64,000 nucleotides of DNA, taken from positions 50,761,304-50,825,303 of the forward strand of contig CM050650.1 in the NCBI GenBank assembly GCA_027574665.1, written 5' to 3'. This document shows positions 50,301 through 61,800 of the stretch, one piece after another; the first letter of the stretch is position 1, and every line of letters starts with the position of its first letter. The stretch comes from Rhynochetos jubatus. Its lineage: Eukaryota; Chordata; Aves; Eurypygiformes; Rhynochetidae. The translations under genes were made by a program, and so were the position numbers. The notes beneath the pieces were generated by a model. It ran no database searches. It had not been told where the DNA came from and saw only the letters and a list, made by a program, of their open reading frames with translations.

Positions 50301-53300
50301 CTCGCTGTATTCACTAGTGTTGAGATCTCTGAGTTTTCATGACCTTGCAGGTGGCAGAAATCTGCTGTGATACCAGATGTCAGGCTAAAATAAGAAATAT
50401 AGAAACACATTATCAGGACACAAATTGCTGCTTTTTTACTGCTAGCATTTAATTCAAAATATACTGAATAAGCTTATCCTGGAGATTCCAGAGTGTATAT
50501 TAGAATTTTAAATTTTATACTTAAAATTTTCAGGCTTAAAACTGTCCTATGTTACACATATTCGTAATCGTGTTAGTGCTTTAATTCTAAAGGGTCGAGA
50601 ACTTTGTCTAAGAGTATAAACTAACAGTGCTAGAAATTCAGCAGTGTCACCTGACTCCTGATTAATGGATGAAGTTCTGGTTCCTGCTTTTGCCAATTAA
50701 GCAGATGCTGGAGACAGGCATTTGCCTCATTTCAAGAAGCTTGTTGTGCTTCTTGAATCCTCACAAGTAGCTTCAAACTGAAATAATGCAAAAGCTGCAA
50801 ATAAATTTTGATGATTTTAATCCTTAGGAGAAAACGGACCATACTCTGAATTTTTAAAATGTAAATTGTGTTTGCCAAGTGTTCCTGATTCACATTGCTC
50901 CCTAGAAAATCTAAATTTAAAAAAAGCAAACACGTTTCTTCACAACTTATTCTTTCTCCAGCACATCACAAACAAGCTTACGTGATCAAATTTTATGCCT
51001 TCTTTGGTGCAGTCTAACCATATTAGATTACCTTACAGTGTGATTAATATGCTTAGTTCAGTACAGAAGTACAAACACATCTTTCTTTGGAAACCCTTTC
51101 CTTTGGATGTAACACTGGGAACACAAGCGTTAGGAGAACTGCGTTAGAATTATCCTGCTAAGGAAAGCCAGCTATATGACCACTGCTAATAGGACATCTT
51201 GTGCTGCTAAAATTCTTAATGTGTGTAGAGAAAATCATGTTTCCCCATCTTCACTAGACCACAAGAACAGCAAAGACTGTACAGAATGAAGCTTGAATGT
51301 GTTCTGTACCCTACGACCTGAAAAGTTTGAGATTTTTGACGAGTATTTAATTCAAATACTTTACCATGTTTTCCTCTGAATTCTGTTGTTTAACTGCAAA
51401 GTCAGCCATTTCTGTTTCTGTACTTTGAGTCCAGTTTGCCTAAACTTCAAAATAGTCTTTGCTTCCTTCTCCACTTCTACTGTTCATCTCTTGCTATCAT
51501 GATCATTCCAAGCAAATCATTCTGTAAAAACACACACATTTTGTTCTGTGACTACATATGCAGACAGGGTATGTGAGTGTGTGAACATGTGGATTTGCAC
51601 ATCTGTTCACGTGTGTGGTTGTATAGATGTATATACATGTATATATGTACATATACATAATGTAATTCTGTAGTAGTGAGCAATGAATTTATACTGGCTA
51701 GATTTGTTCATTTCTGCTTCTGTACTGTTTTTAAATACACACCAAAGATGGATCATGTTCTTTTACCTGCGGATTTCCTCCCAAATTCTGAATTAATTGG
51801 AATATTAGCTTACTTTGTTTTCTAATGCTAATCACAGTGCCTTTGCCCCTTACAACAAGAAGGGTAAGGCAATGTAATAGAATACAACAAACATGATACA
51901 CGAGCGAAGGTTACAGCAGCTGAGAGTAGATGAGGGTGGCTGTAGAACACTAAAAGATTAAAAGAGGGTAAAAGGCTAAGGAAGACCAGCTGGCTCCATA
52001 ACATATTGCTGTTCAGAGTGCACTGCTGCTAAATTGAAAAACGGGTTCAGACTGCAGGTTTCCAGGATGCTGCCGAGTGGAATGCATACCAAATGTGGTG
52101 ACTTCAGCCTGAGTAAAGTGTAAGGGAACATGAACTATTGAATGTTATTGGCACCGTTAGCAGCTGTTTACACTTTCTCTGGGGCATAGGTTAAGGACAG
52201 GGACAAAACACAAAAATCTACAGAAAGAAAGTGGATAAAACCGAATAGACTTTGGAGACACTGTAATCCCTTATCAGTTGCAAAGTAGACATTATTTATC
52301 TCCTTTTCTTTTTTCAAGGTTATTTATTTTATATGCATGCTGTCAGAGTGAACCTCCAACTGATTTACAAGGGTTTTTTTGAAGTTTACTGAGAAAAATG
52401 ATTCAGTCTGGAAATAGGTATCTGTGACTTCAGCCCCTCTCTATTACAGATGTCTGTGTAACCTAGAGTCCATCTGTGGCCCACTGCCACGGGTGTTATA
52501 AGCAATGTCAAATGTCTGTGTCAATCTAAATCTAGAAAAACCTGTATTCGTGTTCTCTTTCTGATATAGGCTTCCTCTGCGACCTTCAAAAAGTTGCATT
52601 GTCTCACCTAAGGCTAAGGTCCCCGTGAGCAGAATAGTTCTGCCAGTCTGTAACAGCGTTGTGAAGGCAGGTGCCCTACATGTTTTGAGAAGACATTTCT
52701 GATAGAAGTTAGGGCTAGGCAAGCGTATGTTCTTTATTTTCTGTGGTACTTCTGTAATATCACAGCAGTAGACAGAATAGTTAAAAAAACAAACAACTGT
52801 CAGTTGGAAATGGTTTGTAAAGGTCTGCTTCATAACTGTGAAATGTTTGCCAGTGTTTCCACACAGTTAGCAACGGCAAGAGATCATTACCAAAATGGGA
52901 TTTTCCCTTTTGCTTTTTTTTTTCCATATTTATTGAATGGAGCTGAAAAAAGTTAATTTGTAAATCAAATGGGCTTACTTTTTTAACCATGCCAAAATGG
53001 TTGATATTCATGCAAGGACTTGCACTGTGAATTCTTCCACAGTAAAACGTAAGGTTGTGTCCCCAGGTGGATACTTAGCACTTCTATGTTCTTTAAGGGA
53101 AAGTATTACTTATAGAGGAAAATATCAATGAGTATAGTTTTTAACATTGTATTTTAAAAAAATCTCTGCCCTTTTGGATTTTATGCTTTATTGTAAATTG
53201 GCTTTTTGTTCTTGTGATTAGATCAAACTTTGCTGGAAAAAGCCGCCCTTTTATACTTTGTGGCACAATGGGTTCAAAGCCATTTTCCCAAAAAAGCATC

Positions 53301-55621
53301 TGTAGCTGAATTTGTACTGTGTGTATTTTGTGTGTTGTAGCAAAACATCTGCTCAGCTTCTTCAGCAGCAATGTGTATAGAGCAGATTGATTTTAATTAT
53401 TTACACCTTGTATCAAGCACAGCTCAGCTAGAAGTTCTCTTTCCTAGTTTTGTTTTCAAGAAAGGCTCCAAATGTATATCCTAAATAAAATGCCTAGTGG
53501 ATTAGGAAAGGAAATTTGTAACACCTTCTTTGCTTTCACCTCTACTTCCTGCAGTGTGTTAATCCTTAGAAGTTTTTCCTCAAAACAATATCTAATTGTT
53601 ATCATGTCTATATATACAGGAAAATTTTTTGAGCCATTATGTGAAAACAACTGTGAATTGCAGAAATATTTGTGATCAAGAAGATCACTTGGGAGGTAAA
53701 AACAATTAAAATATAGTTTTATTACAAACAGATCTCATCACTATGGTAGCATATAGTAATAAAATCACTGTAGCTTTACTACTGCAAGATACAATGATTT
53801 GAATGACTGCAGTGTAGCTTTCAAAAGTAAGAATATAAAAGTAATGATTACTGCAGAAGAATAAATATTTTGTCTTCTCTCTGAAAAATCAGATTGCATG
53901 TTAATGTAATTTTAATGTATTAATTGACTTCCATAGTATCTCTCAGAGCAACTAAAAAAGAAAAAATCCTGAAAGCTAAAGTTCAAGAAGACAAAACAAT
54001 TTAAAATTAAACATAACATTTTGAAATCACAATGATAAATATTAAACTATCCTTTAACAGGTTTAAAAATAATTAGTGGTAATATCCATTTAGCCTACAG
54101 ACATATTGTACCATATTGTTAATGCCAGCCCCGTGAAGTCTTTAAAATTGGAGAGAAATAATAGCAGTCATCAATGAAATTTTAACTGTTTACTGAAGTA
54201 GCAGCTTATTAGGGTAAATAAACTGGCACTGATAGGAGAGGCTGATATTGCAACCTAAATTGAAAAATAAAGATCTATAGTATACAATTCTTCCTTAAAG
54301 ATATTAGAATACCATCACTGTTTAAGCACTGGAAAACCATGTTTTTATGAGAGTTTGTATGGCAAAGTATATATATTTTTTATATGTATAGTTCTTATGG
54401 GTACCTGTGCATCGCAGTTGTGACAGTCTGGCACAGCTGGCAATGTGATATCTTAGACCCGCTGCTGCACTGAAGAGGTGCATTGCTTGCAGCAGATAAG
54501 GTTAGGGTACAAAAAAGAGTAAGGCCAACTGAGACTTTCTAGACCTTTCCTCTACCAGGAGTCTTTAGCATCTATTTCAGTCTGTGTGGGAAGATCTTTT
54601 CTGGCATCGTGATGTCTGATCTCGTCCTTGCCACTTCTAAGATTGTTTTTTATGCCTATTTTTTAGACTATACAAACTGAATGATGGGAGATAGGTGGGA
54701 GTAAAGAGCGGCTGGCCGTGTGTCCTGGTCCCTCTGCGCCTAGCTCTTTTAACACAAATAAACTGTCTTTCAATAAATAAAAAAAAGGGAAAAAAGTGAC
54801 TTTTATATTATTCTTTTGAGCAGCTGAAGCAGCTTCTAGTAGTCCCTTAGGGCTTCCAGGAATACAGTTGTGATGTTGTCAACAAACGAAAAATAGCACA
54901 GCAAAGCGAATGCAGTGCTTTTGCTCAGCTGTGCCTGGACTGATGCAGCATTGGAGCAGCAGCTGCTGCCCTTTCCCAGCAGTTCTGTGCTTCTGAGTCT
55001 GAGGTAGCCATGAAAATCCTTTGTTATCACTTTAAAGCATCATTTAAAATAAACCAATGGAGTTTTATTTATTATTAGTGTTAAACTGTAGGCTCCCTAG
55101 GGTCCAAGTGAGTTTGGGCAGAGACGTATAATGAGATCAGTGTTCCAGAAAATTATTTCTGTTTGATTTCCTGATGTGGTCAAGTTGACCTGCTGCTTGA
55201 TACCTTGGCCAAACTTGTGGTCATGAGCTAACGAATGAAGGTAAGGCAGAAAGATATGGCAACAGAAAACGAGGATAAATGTTATGTTTAATTTCATTTG
55301 GGGAAAAAAGATGCAGATAATCGGCTTTCCGTACGTGGTGGGCTTCACAGAACTGAAGATGGTTACAGTAATAGGGAGAACATTAAAAAAAAAAAATATT
55401 CAAAACTAGAGGTGTTATGTAATTATTCTGTCAAGTTCTCCCAAGTCCATAAAGAGTGAGTAACATTATTTGTGTGGCCTACCATAAAACATACCCCTCT
55501 AACTTTCCCCAGCTGCAACTATTATTGGACTCGGGGGGAAAAAGACTGTGTTGTGCTGTGGCTCCTATGATATAACCAGAACATGCTAGAGTAGTGAAAG
55601 TCTTCCCTGTAGATATCCCCA
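47337..55621. other. PRKN: Long unique intronic stretch, no gene seen
   Basis: About 8.3 kb. It includes a degenerate TG/TA-rich zone (about 51560-51660) and an A-rich end (aataaactgtctttcaataa followed by A-runs, 54760-54787) that resembles a polyadenylated 3' end without an identifiable gene body. A 129-codon minus-strand frame (52444-52833) matches nothing I know. Confidence 0.5.
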
Positions 55622-55850
55622 TGTGGTGGGTTAGACTTAGCTAACAGCCAAACTCCTACCCAGATGCTTGCTTTCTCCCTCCTGCTTCCCATGGGGTGAG
55701 AGAGAAAATAGGAAGTGCAGGAGGAAGAAAGTTGATGGGTCGTGATAAAGACAAGATCCTTTACCAGTTACGGTCATGGACAAAATAGACTCGACTTGGG
55801 GAAAATTAACTTTATTGCCAATTAAAATAAATATTTAACCAACAAAGGCA
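55622..55850 (-). mobile_element. LTR fragment of the same endogenous retrovirus family, antisense
   Basis: The first about 230 bp on the plus strand correspond to the 3' end of the LTR family seen at 22922 and 37512. It starts tgtggtgggttagac and shares aaaatagactcgacttgggg. A reverse AATAAA (tttatt, 55811-55816) lies where the polyadenylation signal is expected. Similarity stops near 55850, so the rest of the LTR, including the TATA region, is missing. Confidence 0.75.
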
Positions 55851-58800
55851 AGAATCTCTCACAAATCCTCTTCAGAGTGCTGCTCTCCAGATAACGGTAT
55901 TTACCTGCTGCTGCAGACAAATATTTTCCTCATTGTCACATGCAGCAATTATCTTACCCCTGAGATTTGGCAGAAAACAGAGGACAAACTTTCAGCAACG
56001 GTGATTGGATTTGTGTGGAGAATTAAAAATAAATGCGGGCACATATTCAAAAGGCAGAATGAATGGGCCTAAGCTGTTAAAAACCAAGGATGAGGACAGG
56101 TATTTTGTTATGGCCGGCTTCAGAGGTTCAACATCACTTCAAGAAGTAAATTATTTTATTCCTTGCCAAGCCTACTCTTGCTTCTGGGTAGCTGTTGCAT
56201 TCCGAGGGCTGTGCCAGCTGTAGCACTGGCTGGTCTAGCTCCATTAATTTCCCAGATTTGCATCCAGCTGTAGAAGCTGCATTGGCCATTCTGGGTGACG
56301 GCTTTTGCAAGAAGAGGCGCTTTTGCTGTTCGATACATCTCTTCGTATTGGTATATGAGGACTGACCTTGCCAATTGTAGTAATCTTCCAGATCTTTCTC
56401 ACCTGACATCTATCTTGTAAGCAGATTTAGCTCCAATATCACTTCAACAGCTGCAGATTTCTGGATGTCTCAATAACGATCAACAGCTTCACTGAGTGCG
56501 AAAGTTAGCTGTTTCTCTGGTTTTTAGTGCCAGGCTGGAGCTGTTAAATTACACAACTTTTATAGGACAATGATTTCACGTATTAAATACGTAAATATTT
56601 ATACTTGCGGGTAATTAAGGAGATGAATCGATTGTTCACATTAGTGTACAAATTACTGTAGTTAAACCCTATCTCACTAAGAATATCCTGAGGTACCTCA
56701 CGGTTTGTAAAAGGTACTGTGTAGATGATGTCTTTTTGTTTTCATCAATAAGAGTAAAAAAAGTCAGGCATTCCAAAAGTAGAAAATAGCAGTCAAAATG
56801 CTTTCAAAAATAATTTTGATTTTCAAAAATGTTAAGGTAACTCTTATCTTGACACTACTTGTTCTCATTAAAAATGAGGGATTCAAAATATTTTATCTGA
56901 TTAATTAAAAAAATCTATTAAATGCTGATGGAATGCCATGTGGAAGCAGAAATTTTCTTGGGAAAAATCTAATTTTCCCATTTCCCATTGCCCTCTAGTG
57001 GATTAGCACTGCCTTTGACATACATTTTCTATTGCTAGGACAAGGGACTGCGGTCTATCATGGAAGAATCTGTGTGATCATGAAGCCACTGAATGCTTTT
57101 CTGGACAGTAACAGTTGAATGTGGTAGTGAAAGTGACTATTATTTACAGTGTAATCAAGCAGATGTATTTAGCATGTTTGATCTAGATGAAAGTATCAGA
57201 CCTCACTCTTGCTTAACTGACACCTGGGCTTGTCTTTGAGCTGTACTTGAATTACATTTTTTGCTGCCTCTGTTATTTTACTTCTTAAATGGGAGGGATT
57301 ACTGAAGTTTTACTAGGTTAATTTGTAAACATACACCCACTACTGATGGTACCAACCTTAATATTGAAAACTTCCATTTTGAAGTACTAAAAGCAAATAT
57401 GTGTTTGTATTCTGAGTGATGTTTTTCTTAGAAGAACACAGAAAAATACTGGGGGAAAAAAAATACACTTATTGAAAGAAAAGCAAAAATGTTGTCTCCA
57501 AGAAAGAAGCAACAAACTTCCATCTTGCACGAACCCTTGCAATGGCATTTGGCATTCTTCTCGAAATGGAAAAGTCTGTGTAGGAGAAAACCGTAAACAG
57601 CTGTTTAGCTGCACAGTGTAATGATAGTACTTTACACTTTCTGGTTTTGCATGCATTTTAAGAGATGTGGTTACTAATACAAGCTGGGCACTTCATGCTT
57701 GCCTCAGTGAACTCACAGTGAATTTCAAACTGCAAAAAAGGGAAATGCAAATGAATTGTAACTAAGAAAAACTATTGGCAAGATGAAATTTCACCTTAAA
57801 CTTGCATATGAACACAATAATAGTACATTACAAGAACTTGTAGAGAGGTTTATCTATTTTGTGTGTATTTAGTTTCAAACACTTCAAAATATCTTTGAAG
57901 ATTTTGCTTAAATGTAGTTTACTCATAGCAAGTCATCTGGGACAAGTATGCAGCATATTCCACTTCAATTAGAGCAGCTATGTGTACCTACTGCCTTACT
58001 GTGATTGCTCTGTACAAATTAAGCAAGTAGTTTACTCAACAAAGATTGCAAAATATTTTAGTAAAGAGTATCACTCATTATTTTTAGATTTCCTACTCCC
58101 ATCCCAGTTTTACTTCTTTAGTATATCTGACATCTCTCAATCTTTCATCTGATTGAGTGATTCAATATTAGACATCTCAGATAAAGCCTTTCCTTTGTGA
58201 TTACCTCCCAAAAATACATTTCATTATTTTGAACTGCATTCACCTAAAATCTGCCTTGTCATAATAGATCTGTGTTAAAAATCCTACTCATCCCTGAACA
58301 ACCTGTGTCTCATAAATTAATCTTAACACCTACCGACACCAATTTTATTGTTGTTAGAAAATATGTGAAATATATGTCAGAAATGGATGAAGTGTATTTT
58401 ATTTCAAAATAAGGAAGGCTCAGTCATATTCTGATGGCCTTTGCGGTAAACTGTTCTGTGCATAAATTAAAGGCATTTCATTACTGACAGAGATTTGATT
58501 CAGACCCTTTTGGCCAATCAGCAGCAGTGCTTATCTTGCATTGAAAAAGTATCCTTCCCTGAAAAATTCTCCCATTTAAAATTCTTATAGTGGCAATCTT
58601 TCTCTAAAACGGAGATGAATTTCATTCCTATGTAACAGTAACAGCCCAGAAAATTTAAAATGTATTTCATATTTCATTTTATATGTAACATATACAATAT
58701 AAGCATAATTTCAAGTATTTGTATCTTATCCAGCCTTGGCATCGGAATCCTATCTCAGTGTGGGAAGTGAAGTACCTGCTGCATTTCCTGTCATATCTTT

Positions 58801-61800
58801 AGGACTTCTCTCTATATCTGAAATGCACGTAAGAATTTCCCAAATTGTGTAAAAATACTCAAGTTTGAACGTGGACTGATCCCGTTGCCTACCCAAACCT
58901 ACCTGAGCCCCTCAGCATACTTGCTGATCACCTGACCTTGACTGTTCAGTTTGGCCTGCTTACATTTTGTTTCCCTTCCTGATGGGATGAGCTTATTTTT
59001 ATTTTTTTTTTTAAGAGCTGCTTCAGGGCAGATGACAAATGAGCACTTAGAAATAATTGCATCCTTGCAGCCCTTCTGGTGACTTTGTTATAGTAACAAT
59101 TACCTGGTGTCTCTAGTCAGCAAAGGTGGTTGGGATTGGATAAAAATAAATATTGCCACATCTGAAACTGTGATTTCTGAATATACTCGCTGAAAAAATC
59201 CTCTGTTCTTCTTGATGCAAGGGAAAAGACTTCAGAGTGGACTTAATACTTCTTTTTGAATCCTAAAATACATGTAAATCTGTATGATTTGATAGGAATC
59301 TACAGGACACTTTTCATACATAAAATGGGAGTATTCTTTCTGGAATGGACCAGTGGATAGTCCTACTGTAACACGTGAATCTGGACAGAGGTCGTAAGAC
59401 AGTGTCAGAATACAGGGAATGAAATCCATTAACAGTTTTCCTCCTAATCTCTATAAAAATTCTTGTCAACAACAGATGGTCCATTCAGAAATTGCAAAGG
59501 AATGTCTCCAAGATTTCTCTCAGGTAAAAGCTTAAAAGGAAATTGAATCACCAGAAAATATGCTTGCTGTTCTGAGTATTTATTAAGCATATTTTTACTT
59601 AATGTACATATTTTTGAATGAATTAGAGTATCACAGAGCAAATTTTGGCTTTGCTGTCTTCACTAAGGCAATGATTTCTATTTATTACATGTGTTACCAG
59701 ACAGCGTATTGCAAGAGGCTTCCCTGTGAGTGGTAAATCATAAGTAATACCTGTATCAGTGACCGAGCTGCAAACTCACTCTCTCACCCATTGGGTTCAA
59801 TAGGTATTCTTCCACTGATTTAATAAGGAAAAGATTGAGTCCTCATGATAAAGTAGTGAATAAAATAACAGAATAAAAATAATAGGGAATTGACTTGTGT
59901 GGTCAGATCCCGGTTTTTGGAAAATGAAAGAGGACTTAACAACAAGCAATTTGTCTTACTGGAAAATGTCTTACAAAAGCAGAGTGTCCTTGAGAAAGAA
60001 TTGAGGAATTTAATCCTTAGGTGTTATTTTCATTGTTTGTGCCTCCCTATGTAGATAACTACCGCATCTGACAAGTGAGCAAATAAGCTCAAAAGTTCTT
60101 TTACTAGACACTGAGGTGACTGAAGAAATTATGGTCTAACTCCTTTCATGTGAACTTACAGAGGATTGACTTAAGAAGACAACAAAGTAAAGACAGGACC
60201 TTAGTGTTATATTTTAGTCTGCACCTGTGAGTTCAGGAGCTGTAAATTTTATGTCTCCCTTGGAAGTCAGTTTTCCCTAAAGCACTAAAGGAAATACAAT
60301 GATTTAAGTTGACCCTAGATCTCGCTGCTTTGCAGACTATTCTGTTAAAGAAGAAATAATGACCAGTAGCCTATACATCTTGCCTAGCCACAGAAGACTG
60401 GTCATCATTAGCAAGAAGCATCATTAGCATTTCAGGAAGGGCTCAAATGGAAGAAGTAAACCACAACACTGAAGTCTTGTCTGTTCAGGAACTCTGCTTG
60501 AAAAAACAGTATGAATGGAAACACATATTTATGCAGCCTTGGGATCTTAGCCTTGGGATCTTAGCCTGGATGATATAGAAAAATTACCGCTTCTAGCATA
60601 ATTATGATTTAGAGATATTTGATTTATGCAGTTAATATTTTGGATGTTCTTCTTCATTTATCTCTTATTTATCTTTATGATTTTACACTTAAAATCATTT
60701 AATATTATATATATTATGTCCTAATTCTCATTATATTTTAAAAACCCCAAGAATGACTATCCTATAGAAATATGATTCTTCACTCTTGCTGTACCTTTCT
60801 GTTGACATAACAGACCTATGCTTAAACCTTCACTTTTGTTGCTGCTGTGTAACTTTCTTCACAAACAACGCATTCAGGTAAGCCAGAGTTGTAACATTTG
60901 CCAGGCTTTGTTCGTATCAAAATTCCAGTCTTTCATTTCAGTCTCTTGCACAGTCATCTCACAAGCGTAACTCAGCAATTCCTGGAAATGGCATTGTGGA
61001 AGACAAGTTTATTTCGAATAGACTGGAATTTTTATTAATAATGCTGTCAGGAGGTTTACTCTTTCTTGTGAGTTTGTACAAAGACATAGATGACTTTTCC
61101 GGGTTGATTTTGGCAACTTCATTCCTTGCTGGAGAATCTGTTGTTCTTGTATCTGGCCAAATGTGCCTGCTGGACTTCAGCTTCACTTTGATTTTTCCCT
61201 GTGTGATCATTGTAGAAATCATACACACTGGTGGTGCTTGCTCGTGTTGCACACTGGAGTGTATGAAGCTCTTTCCTCTCATGAGAACCGTGCTGCTTCT
61301 GCACAATGGTTTCTGTAAAGGAAGCAGCAGAACAAATGTATTATGCTGGTTGGTGGCCAGCAGTGAGCGTTCAGCTAACAGTCTCTGAAAGGCATGGAAT
61401 AGGTATTTGTCACACAGCTTATGACACTGTTATCTCTTCTGTACTTCTGTAGAACAGAGGGGCAGATTATGCAGTTGTTTTTATTTCTTACCCAAAATTT
61501 CAGTTCCTAAGTCGTGGTAATGCATAAGAACCAGATTGAGTGAAAGAGAAGGTCAAGACTCAAAGACTCAGCAGCGTGAAGATGATTGTCTTAAGGGTTG
61601 ATACTGGAGGGCCTGAGAACATTCAGTTCATCTGGGAGGAGATATTTTTGGATTTTGGATTGTGATTGTGGGATGCCTTTTAAAAGGACAGGTTATGTCA
61701 AATTAATGTCCAACCATATTCATTCCAGTAAAATTGAATCACGTGAATTCCTTCTAGGAATGTTATGGTACATGTGAAGAACTCTGACCAAACATAAAAT

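Noticed and set aside
52444-52833. 129-codon minus-strand frame
   Set aside because: No domain, signal peptide or family resemblance, and no retroposition signs; kept only as an unexplained frame.
60959-61388. 115- and 130-codon open frames on opposite strands
   Set aside because: They overlap almost fully, have no recognisable family, no splice context and no retrogene hallmarks. A chance origin is most likely.
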